From: Serratia ureilytica | GTDB lineage: Bacteria; Pseudomonadota; Gammaproteobacteria; Enterobacterales; Enterobacteriaceae | DNA: 64,000 nt | Assembly (NCBI RefSeq): GCF_013375155.1 | Contig: NZ_JABXOF010000008.1 | Coordinates: 213,751-277,750 of the forward strand | Reading direction: 5' to 3' | Part shown: positions 8,297 to 16,874 of the stretch, in pieces | Numbering within the stretch: the first letter of the stretch is position 1 | Layout of the letters: the number at the start of each line of letters is the position of its first letter | Notes under the pieces: generated by a model | The model's input: the letters and a program-made list of their open reading frames with translations, nothing else | What the model was told of the DNA's origin: nothing | Database searches by the model: none | Made by a program: the position numbers and the translations under genes

Positions 8297-8315
8297 GATA
8301 ATCACTCTCATTAGC
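8297..8315. promoter_or_regulatory. Fur box of the siderophore operon
   Basis: GATAATCACTCTCATTAGC matches the 19-bp Fur consensus at 14 positions and sits directly upstream of the chosen ATG of the binding-protein gene. Its position also favours the downstream ATG at 8263 as an alternative start, because it overlaps the ribosome binding site of the upstream one. Confidence 0.65.
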
Positions 8316-8479
8316 ACTTGCAATCCCGCGCCGCCATTGCCAAAAGAAATCCGGGAAACGGCGCCGGGCGTGCGGCAAACACGGCGAAACCGCTAAAATA
8401 ACGGCTTTAAAAAGTTAAAAAAATGGCGGGGAAATCGGTTAAATAGAACGGGGAAACAGCTAAAAACCGGGAGACCTCC

Positions 8480-8941
8480 ATGACTCAACGCATCATTCCG
8501 CTGTCGGATTGCCCGCAGTTTGCCGATGTGTGCGCCGCCTGGGCATTCGGCCAGTGGGGTTCACAGCGCGGCGGCTCGCTGGAGCGCACCCAGCTGCGTT
8601 TCGCCCAATGCAGCCGACCGGGCGACGACCACCTGACGCTGATGATGATCGACGGCGATCGTCCGGTGGGCATGGCCAGCCTGTGGCCCAGCGACGACCA
8701 TCAGCGCCAGGATCTCACCCCGTGGCTGGCCGGCGTCTTCGTGCATCCCGATCACCGCCGCAAGGGCATCGCCCGCCGTCTTGAAATGGCCATCGTCGAG
8801 GCGGCGCGGCAGCGCCATCACTCGGTTCTGCATCTCATTACCGACAAATCGGAAGCGCTGTACGCCGGCTGGGGTTGGCAACCTCTGGAGCGCCGGCGGC
8901 AGCATGACGAAGAGGTGGTGGTGATGGAGAAAAAACTGTAG
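8480..8941 (+). CDS. GNAT-family N-acetyltransferase
   Basis: 153 residues with the acetyl-CoA binding segment LAGVFVHPDHRRKGIARRLEMAIVEAA and the late strand LHLITDKSEALYAGWGWQPLERR. GGGAGACCTCC-type purines upstream give a ribosome binding site. It converges on the methyltransferase gene to the right, whose stop codon abuts its own stop. Substrate unknown. Confidence 0.85.
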   Translation: MTQRIIPLSDCPQFADVCAAWAFGQWGSQRGGSLERTQLRFAQCSRPGDDHLTLMMIDGDRPVGMASLWPSDDHQRQDLTPWLAGVFVHPDHRRKGIARRLEMAIVEAARQRHHSVLHLITDKSEALYAGWGWQPLERRRQHDEEVVVMEKKL

Positions 8942-9499
8942 CTAACGCGGCGTACAGACATACACCAGCGCCGGCGGGAAGTTGCGCACCACCCGCAGGC
9001 GCTTCCAGTGAAAATAGCGCGACAGCAATTTTTCCGACAGGTGGCTGTATTGGAACAGCACCAGCGTGCCGTTGCGCGCCAGCAACCGTTGCCGGGCCTG
9101 CTGAAGAATGCGCACGCTGATCCTGACCGGGATCGACAGCAGCGGCAGGCAGGAAAACACCACGTCGTAATCCGTGGCCATCCGGGTCGCCGAATGGCCC
9201 ATCACCTGCAGCCGCCGATCGTCAATCCCGCGCAGCCGATGCACGAAATGGGGTTGGATCTCGAAAGCCTCCAGCGCCGCATCGGCGCGCATCCGCCCCA
9301 GAATGCGTTTGGTCAGCACGCCGTCCGCCGCGCCCAGTTCCGCGATCGACAGCGCCCGGGTCCATTCAACCTGATTCAGCATCGCCTGACACAGCCACGG
9401 GGAAGAAGGCGCCAGCGTACCGACGGTGCGCGGTGAAGCCATAAATTGCTGCAGGTAAGCGAAGTGATTCATCAGTTGCAGTCGGGTCGCATTTAACAT
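8942..9499 (-). CDS. SAM-dependent methyltransferase, phospholipid N-methyltransferase-like
   Basis: 185 residues. The N-terminus FAYLQQFMASPRTVGTLAPSSPWL and the SAM motif ALSIAELGAADGVLTKRIL resemble bacterial phosphatidylethanolamine N-methyltransferases of the PmtA type and the related rRNA dimethylase fold. Motif IV is DVVFSCLPLLSIP. The C-terminus (FPPALVYVCTPR) is as expected for this small family. The true substrate is uncertain, because Enterobacteriaceae generally lack phosphatidylcholine synthesis. It converges with the acetyltransferase gene with no intergenic space. Confidence 0.75.
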   Translation of the reverse strand: MLNATRLQLMNHFAYLQQFMASPRTVGTLAPSSPWLCQAMLNQVEWTRALSIAELGAADGVLTKRILGRMRADAALEAFEIQPHFVHRLRGIDDRRLQVMGHSATRMATDYDVVFSCLPLLSIPVRISVRILQQARQRLLARNGTLVLFQYSHLSEKLLSRYFHWKRLRVVRNFPPALVYVCTPR

Positions 9500-9621
9500 T
9501 GAGGCCTCCTTGGGTTAAGCCCTCAATGTGAGCCGAATTTCTTAAGTAATCATTAACATGATTCCGAAAGCGGCGGACACAGTTGTAATAAAATGCAACC
9601 TTGTCAGCGGCGCGCAAAGAA

Positions 9622-9693
9622 AAACGGTCGCAATAATGATCTGAGAATAAGCGGTTTATGCGCCGACCGTTCAGATAATTATTGCGACCGTTT
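9622..9693. terminator. Long inverted repeat, bidirectional terminator or mobile repeat
   Basis: Two 23-base arms (9622-9644 and 9671-9693) are complementary with a single mismatch and enclose a 26-base loop. The plus strand continues into TTTATTTTTT-like sequence and the minus strand into TTTTTCTTT, so it could end transcription in both directions. A second perfect stem (TGGCCGCG / CGCGGCCA, 9701-9720) follows. The length is greater than most terminators. Confidence 0.6.
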
Positions 9694-9739
9694 ATTTTTT
9701 TGGCCGCGTTGCCGCGGCCAGAGGGTAAAAAGCTAACGC

Positions 9740-10024
9740 TTAGCGATAAATTTCCGCATTGCCGCGCCAGTTGCTGGAGTCCCCGGGGGTGTCCAGACCG
9801 ATAATGCGATAATGACTGGCGCCGTCCGCCGCGGCTTTTTCTTTCAGGGCGGTGATGGCGTCATGCGGTGAGCCGCTAACGCCGGAAACCGACACGACGC
9901 CGAGGCTTTGCAGATTGGCGGCCTGCTCGCTGTTGACCTGTTTTACCGACGACAGCGGCGCGGCGAAAGTGGAAAATGAAGCGGCGGCGATCAATACGGC
10001 TGCGATGCTTGGGATAAGTTTCAT
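9740..10024 (-). CDS. DUF1471 periplasmic stress protein (YhcN/BhsA family)
   Basis: 94 residues with a clean signal peptide (MKLIPSIAAVLIAAASFSTFA). The mature domain follows the YdgH/BhsA/YhcN pattern: LQSLGVVSVSGVSGSPHDAITALKEKAAADGASHYRIIGL. Members are small secreted proteins induced by acid, peroxide or biofilm conditions; E. coli has many paralogues, and I cannot assign this to one of them. It is a single-gene unit with hairpins after the stop codon. Confidence 0.88.
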   Translation of the reverse strand: MKLIPSIAAVLIAAASFSTFAAPLSSVKQVNSEQAANLQSLGVVSVSGVSGSPHDAITALKEKAAADGASHYRIIGLDTPGDSSNWRGNAEIYR

Positions 10025-10334
10025 GATTGACTCCAGGTGTTCTTGTTTATTCGCTCGTTGTCAGTGATGTTAATTATCCGCTAGCCAATGAAAACGGACG
10101 TCATGCAACGTAAAGAACATCAATCATTGTGAGGAGAATAAGGAGGAAGTGAGAGCGGGTGTGTATTTTCAGGCGAGAATGACTTTATAGGCTTCACCTT
10201 ACCCCTATTTGATGAACAATTAAAGACGGCGCGTGATAAAGAATGCGCGCCGCGTCTATTTAAGATTTTTTACCCGCTGGAGCGCGCTGAGCTACGCTGA
10301 ATTTTGTGGCTTACCCTTTTAAGGAAGAACGCTT
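10025..10334. other. Intergenic region upstream of the DUF1471 gene and ltrA
   Basis: A 310-base divergent spacer. It must hold the promoters of both genes. A purine-rich stretch (AAGGAAGAACGCTT) directly before the ltrA ATG is its ribosome binding site. I see no gene, repeat or strong inverted repeat here. Confidence 0.5.
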
Positions 10335-11510
10335 ATGTCGCAAAACCTGCTGCGCGTGCGTGACGGTCAGGGCGCGTCGGTCTCATTTTCCGAGCTGCTG
10401 TTCGATCTGATCTACGTTTTCGCCGTGACCCAACTTTCCCACTATCTGTTGCATCACCTGACGCTGACCGGCGCGCTGGAAACCCTGCTGCTGTGGTTCG
10501 CCGTCTGGCTGGCCTGGCAATACACCGCCTGGGTCACCAACTGGTTCAATCCGGATACCCGCCAGATCCGCCTGTTGCTGTTCGCGATCATGCTGCTGGG
10601 GCTGTTCGCCGCCGCCGCGTTGCCGCAGGCGTTTGGCGAACGCGGTCTGATCTTCGCCCTGTTCTACGTCGCCATTCAGGTCGGGCGCTCCGCCACGGTA
10701 TTGCGCCTGCTGGCGCCCGATCATCCGTTAAAACATAACTTTCGCCGCATTCTCGGCTGGCTGTGCATCTCCGCCGTCTTCTGGATCGCCGGCGGGCTGG
10801 CGGAAGGCCATGCTCGCCTGGCGCTGTGGGCGATCGCCGTCTTGTGCGAATACGTCTCGCCGATGTTCGGTTTTCGCCTGCCGGTGCTGGGGCGCTCGGA
10901 CAGCAGCAGCGAATGGACCATCGAAGGCCACCATCTGGCGGAGCGCTGCCAGCTGTTCGTGATCGTGGCGCTGGGGGAAACCATTCTGATCACCGGCGCC
11001 ACCCTGAGCGAAATGGAAAGCTGGAGCCTGCCGGTGCTCATCGCTTCGCTGGTGGCCTTTCTCGGCAGCCTGGCGATGTGGTGGGTTTACTTCGACACCA
11101 GCAGCAAAGCCGGCAGCCACGCCATCAGCCAGGCGGAAAATCCCGGCCAGCTGGGCGCTTATTTCCATTATGTGCACGTCGCGCTGGTGGGGGCGATCAT
11201 CGTCTGCGCCGTGGCCAACGAGCTGGTGATCGCCCATCCCGACGGCCGCATCCAACACGCCACGGCGGCGGTGCTGCTGCTCGGCCCGGCGATTTACCTG
11301 TTCGCCAACGCGCTGTACAAACGGCTGGTGTATCGCCGCTTCCCGCTGTCGCATCTGGTCGGGCTGCTGGCGCTGGCGGTATTGGCCCCGATCGCCTATT
11401 TAACCGACCTGCTGATGGTCAATGGCCTGACGACGCTGATCATGGTGGTGGTGGCGGCGTGGGAGAGCATCTCGCGCGGCAAAGCGCCGCAGCGGCACGC
11501 GCAAGCCTGA
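10335..11510 (+). CDS. LtrA family (low temperature requirement protein A) membrane protein
   Basis: 391 residues, almost entirely hydrophobic, with about ten to twelve predicted membrane segments. The family signature is near the N-terminus (VSFSELLFDLIYVFAVTQLSHYLLHHLT) and in the middle (WTIEGHHLAERCQLFVIVALGETILITGATLS), with a conserved acidic/histidine set. The family name comes from a Listeria mutant that needs LtrA to grow in the cold; the molecular function is not established. A GC stem-loop follows the stop codon. Confidence 0.85.
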   Translation: MSQNLLRVRDGQGASVSFSELLFDLIYVFAVTQLSHYLLHHLTLTGALETLLLWFAVWLAWQYTAWVTNWFNPDTRQIRLLLFAIMLLGLFAAAALPQAFGERGLIFALFYVAIQVGRSATVLRLLAPDHPLKHNFRRILGWLCISAVFWIAGGLAEGHARLALWAIAVLCEYVSPMFGFRLPVLGRSDSSSEWTIEGHHLAERCQLFVIVALGETILITGATLSEMESWSLPVLIASLVAFLGSLAMWWVYFDTSSKAGSHAISQAENPGQLGAYFHYVHVALVGAIIVCAVANELVIAHPDGRIQHATAAVLLLGPAIYLFANALYKRLVYRRFPLSHLVGLLALAVLAPIAYLTDLLMVNGLTTLIMVVVAAWESISRGKAPQRHAQA

Positions 11511-11709
11511 ATCAAACGGGGGCGCAATCGCCCCCAATGTGAGATTGATGACAAACCTCATGCCATTACCGGGTTTGCAGAGAGCAGCGGATAAAAAACA
11601 AGGAAAATCAATTTATTGATTTTCGACTGATGGCCACAAAGGAGGAAAAACCACGTTTTTCCCTCCTTTGTCAACGGTCTGACGGGGGCGCAATCGCCCC
11701 CGATATCGG
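11511..11709. repeat. Convergent intergenic region with four stem-loops and a 20-bp direct repeat
   Basis: ACGGGGGCGCAATCGCCCCC occurs at 11516-11535, just after ltrA, and again at 11682-11701, just after the phytase-like gene on the other strand. Each copy is itself a hairpin (7-bp stem, CAAT loop). Between them are GAAAATCAA-TTTA-TTGATTTTC (11603-11624) and a long hairpin with arms ACAAAGGAGG... / ...CCTCCTTTGT (11636-11671). They probably end transcription from both sides, although no canonical T run follows the GC stems. Confidence 0.6.
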
Positions 11710-13071
11710 TCACTTCAAGGATTGCGGCAAGGTGAGCACCCAGAGCTCACTCAGCGATTCCGGCTGCTCCAGAGGGCGCAATTCGATGTGGGCGTCGGTT
11801 TTGTCACCGTCGAGGCTCAACCGCCCTCCTTTCTCCAGCTGATAGTCGCCGATTTTCTTGCTCTTTGGCGACGCATCCACCAGCGTGGCCTGCAAGCCGA
11901 AATCGTTGTCATTGATCACCGCCAGCGTGCGATCGTCGATCAGCGCCAACCCTTCCGCTTTCTCCTGGCGCCAGCCCAACTGACGCAGATCCGCCACTTC
12001 CCGTTTCTGCGCCAGCTTCACGCCGCGTTTAGCCAGATCTTTCGCATCGTCGAACTCCAGCGCTTTACCCTGGCCGTCAAACGCGCTCAGATCGCTGGCC
12101 TGCGCGAGATCCACCAGATAGATCTTGTTGATCATCGACTTATCTTTACCGGTTCCCTGTTCAATCAACAGGATGCGCTGGTTGTCCAACGCCACGACAT
12201 CGCCAATTTTGGCGTCTTTGGCTTTTTTATAGCTGTCGATATCGATGGGATAGCCGTACATGGCGGTTTTGCCACTGCGCGGATCGAAGCTCACCAGCCG
12301 GGTAAACTGCGCCTTGTTTTTGCTTTTGCCGTCGACATCCAGCGTGCTCTGCACCGCAGCCAGAATGCGCCCGTCCGGCATCCGGGTCAGCCCCTCAAAA
12401 CCTCGGTTAGGCTGACGCCATTTCAGGATGTTCGGCAAACCGCCCGCCACCGCTTGTTCGCCGGCCTGCGGCGTTGGGCCATATTTGGCGAGGATTTTAC
12501 CTTTGCCGTCGACATGGATCAGAAACGGGCCATATTCATCACACAGCCAATAGCCGCCGTTGCCGTCACCGATGATGCCTTCTGTATCCAGCCCGCGGCG
12601 ATCGCCGGGCAGCGGTTGCAGCACATCATTCAACGCCACTTCATTTGTGGAGCCAATCAGCTCGCCCGGCAACGGCAGCCCGCCGATCGGCCCTTTTTCG
12701 TCGTGCAAGGGCCGCGCATTCTCGGCTACGGCCTTGCCGCCGCCGATACGAATGTCCATCAACAGAGGCGTGAATTGCGGATTGGCGAAAATCTTGGCCT
12801 CTTGCTTGTCTACCGCCGGGGCATCGGCATTCGGGCCGCGATCGGTCAGCGTCGTCAGCACCAAATCGTCGCCCTGCTTCTTGTTGAACATCAATCCGGA
12901 GCCGATCCCTACCGGCAATCCCTGCGGGAAATGCTTGGCAAACGCCCCCTGATAGGCGACGCGTTCCCCGCCGGGGAAGCCGACCACATAACGCGCCACC
13001 TCAATGTCGGCAGCGTGAGCCAATACCGGAAACAGTGAAGCCAACAGCAGGGAGAGCGATTTTATTTTCAT
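11710..13071 (-). CDS. Secreted esterase-like phytase-domain protein
   Basis: 453 residues with a signal peptide (MKIKSLSLLLASLFPVLAHA). The body is the esterase-like phytase fold (beta-propeller): GIGSGLMFNKKQGDDLVLTTLTDRGPNADAP, DTEGIIGDGNGGYWLCDEYGPFLIHVDGKG, FEGLTRMPDGRILAAVQS, AEGLALIDDRTLAVINDNDFG. Such periplasmic or secreted proteins are predicted hydrolases, and no substrate is proven for this one. I start at the ATG that begins the signal peptide; a TTG 18 bases upstream is also open. Confidence 0.82.
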   Translation of the reverse strand: MKIKSLSLLLASLFPVLAHAADIEVARYVVGFPGGERVAYQGAFAKHFPQGLPVGIGSGLMFNKKQGDDLVLTTLTDRGPNADAPAVDKQEAKIFANPQFTPLLMDIRIGGGKAVAENARPLHDEKGPIGGLPLPGELIGSTNEVALNDVLQPLPGDRRGLDTEGIIGDGNGGYWLCDEYGPFLIHVDGKGKILAKYGPTPQAGEQAVAGGLPNILKWRQPNRGFEGLTRMPDGRILAAVQSTLDVDGKSKNKAQFTRLVSFDPRSGKTAMYGYPIDIDSYKKAKDAKIGDVVALDNQRILLIEQGTGKDKSMINKIYLVDLAQASDLSAFDGQGKALEFDDAKDLAKRGVKLAQKREVADLRQLGWRQEKAEGLALIDDRTLAVINDNDFGLQATLVDASPKSKKIGDYQLEKGGRLSLDGDKTDAHIELRPLEQPESLSELWVLTLPQSLK

Positions 13072-13496
13072 ATTTTTACCCGAGGTCAAATGAAGCGTTG
13101 TCAGGCAGAAGACGATATTAATTTAGCATGACACTTAGATGACAATAGGCAATTCGTCAAATGCACATCAGGCAATAAGGGTGGCTGGCAAATAGAAATG
13201 AGCAATTAACCTGAGCGTATTGAATGGAGAAAGCCGCTGGAAAAAACCGCCCGGAAATAGCCCGCCGTTTTGCTTAGGGTAAATTCTTATAGCAAAGATA
13301 AAAAAATCGGCAAACGCGCGTCAACACGGCGAAAAACGGTGTTTTTCTCATAGACAAAATAAAATGTCAGGGATTTAATACCGCCGTTATTCAAGGTGCA
13401 TTAAGAAAATTCTATAGAATATCTGCATGAACTTAAAAAGCTGTTCTATAGTTTTTAGTGCTAACGCCCGTTAGTCTATTCCGCAGGATGGAATCT
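13072..13496. other. AT-rich intergenic region upstream of aqpZ
   Basis: About 420 bases between the phytase-like gene and aqpZ, clearly richer in A and T than the surroundings. It includes a perfect 12-bp palindrome ATTCTATAGAAT (13409-13420), half of which (TTCTATAG) returns at 13444-13451, 34 bp away. These may be part of the aqpZ promoter/operator. No coding capacity is evident. Confidence 0.4.
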
Positions 13497-14192
13497 ATGT
13501 CAAAGCGACTTTTTGCTGAATTTTTTGGCACATTTTGGTTGGTGTTTGGTGGTTGTGGTAGCGCAGTATTGGCAGCGGCATTCCCACAGCTGGGTATTGG
13601 TTTCCTCGGCGTCGCGCTCGCTTTCGGTCTGACCGTAGTGACGATGGCCTATGCCGTCGGCCATATTTCCGGCGGGCATTTTAACCCGGCGGTCACCGTC
13701 GGCTTATTCGCCGGCGGCCGTTTCGCGGCGAAAGACGTGATCCCTTACGTTATCGCACAGGTGATCGGCGGTATCGCCGCAGCGTCGGTGCTGTATTTGA
13801 TCGCCAGCGGCAAAGCCGGTTTCGACGCCACGGCAGGCGGTTTCGCCTCCAACGGTTACGGCGAACACTCACCGGGCGGTTACTCTCTGCAAGCCGCAAT
13901 CGTGATTGAGCTGGTGCTGACCGCCTTCTTCCTGATCGTTATTCATGGCGTGACCGACAAGCGCGCGCCGGCAGGCTTTGCCCCGCTGGCTATCGGCCTG
14001 ACGCTGACGCTGATCCACCTGATCAGCATCCCGGTGACCAACACCTCCGTCAACCCGGCGCGCAGCACCGGCGTAGCGATCTTCCAGGGCACCTGGGCGC
14101 TGCAGCAGCTGTGGGTGTTCTGGCTGGTGCCGCTGGTCGGCGGCATTATCGGCGGCCTGATCTACCGCTGCCTGCTGGAAGACAAAAAATAA
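13497..14192 (+). CDS. aqpZ: Aquaporin Z
   Basis: Inner-membrane water channel of 231 residues, the length of E. coli AqpZ. Six membrane helices and two half-helices carry the NPA motifs at residues 63-65 (GHFNPAVT) and 186-188 (SVNPARS). The selectivity-filter residues F43, H174, T183 and R189 are all those of a water-specific channel. The ATG giving [10 protein letters not shown] is chosen over an upstream in-frame ATG. A hairpin terminator follows. Confidence 0.96.
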   Translation: MSKRLFAEFFGTFWLVFGGCGSAVLAAAFPQLGIGFLGVALAFGLTVVTMAYAVGHISGGHFNPAVTVGLFAGGRFAAKDVIPYVIAQVIGGIAAASVLYLIASGKAGFDATAGGFASNGYGEHSPGGYSLQAAIVIELVLTAFFLIVIHGVTDKRAPAGFAPLAIGLTLTLIHLISIPVTNTSVNPARSTGVAIFQGTWALQQLWVFWLVPLVGGIIGGLIYRCLLEDKK

Positions 14193-14215
14193 GCGTATCG
14201 CAGTCGACGCGTTTC

Positions 14216-14243
14216 ACGGGGCAGCCTTCATCGGCTGCCCCGT
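14216..14243 (+). terminator. Terminator between aqpZ and the methyltransferase gene
   Basis: An 11-bp perfect stem (ACGGGGCAGCC / GGCTGCCCCGT) with a 6-base loop, followed on the plus strand by TGCTTTC. It lies between two convergent genes. Confidence 0.75.
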
Positions 14244-14248
14244 TGCTT

Positions 14249-15019
14249 TCAGCCCTTCGTCACTTCAAACATCATGATATCGCTGGTGAAGGAGCCGTCC
14301 GGCTGGATGGCGAAATGCTCCACCACCTCCTGCGACACGCTTTGCTGCAGCGCGCGGATCGCGGTGACGAAATGCGCCGGCGTGCGCATACGCGCCACCC
14401 AACTGCCGAACTCCAGCGTCAATCGATCCGCCGTCACCTCGCGTACCACCAGCCCGGCCTCGGTCAGCAACGTCAGCCACTCGCCCGGCGCATAGTTGCG
14501 CACGTGCGAGGTGTCGCGCAGCACTTCCACGGTTTGCAGGTAGATATCCAGCAGCGGGTGCCCCGGCGAGACCACGTCCATAAATATCGCGCTGCCGCCC
14601 GGTTTGAGTACACGCCTGACCTCGCGCAGCGCCTGGCCGACATCGCGCCAGTGGTGCGCCGAATAGCGGCTGATGACCAGATCGAAACTGGCATCCTCAA
14701 ACGGCAAAGACTCCGCCACGCCCTGCTGCTGCTGAATGTTGTTCAGGCCTTTTTCCGCCGCCGCCTGCTTCACCACCGCCAACATTTGCGCCGACAGATC
14801 GTAGGCCACCACCTGCGCTACGCTGGCCGCCGCGGTGAAGCTGGCATGCCCGGCGCCACAGCCCAGATCGAGCAGGCGCGCTTCGGCGTGCGGCGCCAGT
14901 AACTGCGCCAGACGTTGCAAATCCTTGCCCTGCGCATGCACCGCGCTGGTTAAATAGGCGTTGGCCTGCTCGCCGAACTGCCGGTCTACCGCATTGTTAT
15001 GGCTGTTGCTGTTGCTCAT
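14249..15019 (-). CDS. Class I SAM-dependent methyltransferase (UbiE/YafE-like)
   Basis: 256 residues. Motif I is LLDLGCGAGHASFTAA, motif II VVAYDLSAQML, and the later motifs are FDLVISRYSAHHWRDVGQALREVRRVLKPGGSAIFMDVVSPG, a pattern shared with UbiE, COQ5 and the E. coli YafE protein. Its substrate is unknown. It is divergent from an XRE/MmyB-type regulator, which probably controls it through repeats in the 117-base spacer. Confidence 0.82.
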   Translation of the reverse strand: MSNSNSHNNAVDRQFGEQANAYLTSAVHAQGKDLQRLAQLLAPHAEARLLDLGCGAGHASFTAAASVAQVVAYDLSAQMLAVVKQAAAEKGLNNIQQQQGVAESLPFEDASFDLVISRYSAHHWRDVGQALREVRRVLKPGGSAIFMDVVSPGHPLLDIYLQTVEVLRDTSHVRNYAPGEWLTLLTEAGLVVREVTADRLTLEFGSWVARMRTPAHFVTAIRALQQSVSQEVVEHFAIQPDGSFTSDIMMFEVTKG

Positions 15020-15066
15020 GTTTGCTCCTGTTATTATCCGGCTTGCGCCTGTGCCTGAAGGCTTTC

Positions 15067-15090
15067 GGCTACTATAATCAGGCTACTATA
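15067..15090. promoter_or_regulatory. Direct repeat in the methyltransferase/regulator divergent region
   Basis: GGCTACTATA occurs twice (15067-15076 and 15081-15090), 14 bp centre to centre. The repeats lie between the two divergent start codons and may be operator half-sites or overlapping -10 elements for the regulator gene. Confidence 0.4.
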
Positions 15091-15136
15091 CGGGTACAAT
15101 ATGAGCAGTTATCCTGGTATAAATAGGTACCATGCT

Positions 15137-15940
15137 ATGTCATCAGAAGCCTTATCCGGGCCAAAAGCCCTCGGCGCGTTTCTGCGCGCGCACCGCGAAC
15201 GCATCACGCCGGAAATGATCGGCCTGCCCAGCTCTTCGCGCCGCCGCACCAGCGGCCTGCGCCGCGAAGAGTTGGCGCAAATCAGCGGCATCAGCGCCAC
15301 CTGGTATACCTGGATCGAACAGGGCCGCGAGGTGTCCATTTCCCCTTTCACGCTGGCGCGCATCGCCAAAGCGCTGCGGCTCGGCCCGGCCGAACGCCAC
15401 TACCTGTTTACCCTGGCGCGTATCGCCGACCCCGAGCAGGAAGCGCACCGCGAAACCGCCAATGACGCGGTACTACAAAGCGTGCATCAGATGACGGTGC
15501 CCTGCTATCTGCTGGACGTGAGCTGGAACGTCGTCGCCTGGAACCCGCAGGCGGCGGCGCTGTTCAGCGGCTGGCTGGATGTGGCCAACAGCCCCAACCT
15601 GCTGCACTTCATGTTCTTCCACCCGTTGGCGAAAACGCTGGTCAGCGATTGGGAAGAGCGCGCGCGCCGCGTGGTGGCCGAGTTTCGCGCCGAGACCAGC
15701 CATCATCAAAATACCGAAGAGATGCGCGCCTTCGTGCGCAACATGACGCACAACAGCGCGGACTTTAATCACTGGTGGAAGCAACATGACGTCATGGCGC
15801 GCGAAGGCGGCGAAAGAGCGTTCGAGCATCCTCAGCGAGGCGCGCTGCGCTATCGCCAACTCACCTTCCATCCGGCGGAGCACGCCGGTCTGAAGCTGGT
15901 GATGCTGATCCCGCTGCCGCAATTGGTAACAAATTCATAG
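15137..15940 (+). CDS. XRE-family regulator with MmyB-like ligand-binding domain
   Basis: 267 residues from the ATG chosen (AGGT 9 bases upstream); an earlier in-frame ATG at 15101 is possible. Residues about 8-85 are an HTH of the MmyB group (LGAFLRAHRERITPEMIGL, RRTSGLRREELAQISGISATWYTWIEQGREVSIS). The rest is the PAS-like MmyB ligand domain (PCYLLDVSWNVVAWNPQAAALF, HFMFFHPLAKTLVSDWEERARRVVAEFRAE, FNHWWKQHDV). Related domains bind fatty-acid-like ligands. It most likely represses the divergent methyltransferase. Confidence 0.85.
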   Translation: MSSEALSGPKALGAFLRAHRERITPEMIGLPSSSRRRTSGLRREELAQISGISATWYTWIEQGREVSISPFTLARIAKALRLGPAERHYLFTLARIADPEQEAHRETANDAVLQSVHQMTVPCYLLDVSWNVVAWNPQAAALFSGWLDVANSPNLLHFMFFHPLAKTLVSDWEERARRVVAEFRAETSHHQNTEEMRAFVRNMTHNSADFNHWWKQHDVMAREGGERAFEHPQRGALRYRQLTFHPAEHAGLKLVMLIPLPQLVTNS

Positions 15941-16047
15941 GCAGGTTTACCCGCCATTTATTTATTGGTTCATGTAAACGCGCTAGGGTAATTGATACCG
16001 ATGATAGTGATCATCCAGCACCGTTATTTATCTCCTGAGGTACTCCT

Positions 16048-16779
16048 ATGCAATCCGAAGAACAACGCCTTATCGATGGTCTGTTTGGCCGCCTGAAAGA
16101 AGCCGAGACCAAGACGGGCCCACGGGATCTCCAGGCAGAGCAGCAAATCAACCAGCATATTCGCGAGCAGCCTTCCGCCCCTTATTACATGGCGCAGGCG
16201 ATGATTATTCAGGAAGCGGCGCTCAAGCAGATGGATCAGCGGGTCAAAGAGCTGGAGGCCCAGGTGGCGCAGCTGCAGCAAACCGCCAACGGCCAGCAGA
16301 GCAGCGGCGGCTTCCTGGCCGGCCTGTTCGGCGGCGGCAGCCGCAGTACGCCAAGCCCGCGCGAACAGTATCAGGCGCAGCAGCAAAATACGGCGGCCTG
16401 GAACAACGCGCAGCAGCCGCAGCAACCGGCCTATGCCCCACCGCAGCAGGCGGCGCCTTCACGCGCCGGCGGCTTTCTGGGAGGCGCCTTGCAAACGGCG
16501 GCGGGCGTCGCCGGCGGCGTAGTATTGGCCGACATGCTGACCGGCATGTTCCGCCATTCACAACCACAGGAAATCGTAAATATTATCGAGGAAACCCCGG
16601 CGCCGCTGGACGACAGCGCAATGCGCAATTTCGACGCCTCCAACAACCTGGATACCTTCAACAACGGCGATGGCGGTAGCTTCCTCAACCAGGACAACGG
16701 CTTCCAGAACGCCAACTATCAGGACGACACGGACTACGCCGACGACGATTACAGCGACGACGACGACTCCTTCCTGTAA
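16048..16779 (+). CDS. DUF2076 domain protein
   Basis: 243 residues without a signal peptide. The N-terminal 90 residues are helical with a coiled-coil stretch (EEQRLIDGLFGRLKEAE, LKQMDQRVKELEAQVAQLQQ). A Gly/Gln/Pro-rich linker carries two short hydrophobic glycine segments (GGFLAGLFGGG, FLGGALQTAAGVAGGVVLADML). The C-terminus is strongly acidic (DDTDYADDDYSDDDDSFL). This matches the DUF2076 family, a periplasmic-ligand-binding-sensor-like group of unknown function. It has its own ribosome binding site (CTGAGG) and a hairpin after the stop. Confidence 0.8.
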   Translation: MQSEEQRLIDGLFGRLKEAETKTGPRDLQAEQQINQHIREQPSAPYYMAQAMIIQEAALKQMDQRVKELEAQVAQLQQTANGQQSSGGFLAGLFGGGSRSTPSPREQYQAQQQNTAAWNNAQQPQQPAYAPPQQAAPSRAGGFLGGALQTAAGVAGGVVLADMLTGMFRHSQPQEIVNIIEETPAPLDDSAMRNFDASNNLDTFNNGDGGSFLNQDNGFQNANYQDDTDYADDDYSDDDDSFL

Positions 16780-16789
16780 TTCCCTTCGC

Positions 16790-16812
16790 CCCCTCTCACC
16801 CGCAGAGGGGGA
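16790..16812 (+). terminator. Terminator after the DUF2076 gene
   Basis: A 7-bp GC stem (CCCCCTC / GAGGGGG) with a 9-base loop, followed by ATTTCCC. It lies about 10 bases after the stop codon. Confidence 0.6.
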
Positions 16813-16874
16813 TTTCCCGTTTCGCCATTCTGGTCTACAGTGAACACTGTTCATTTATCCAGCAGAGAGAAACG

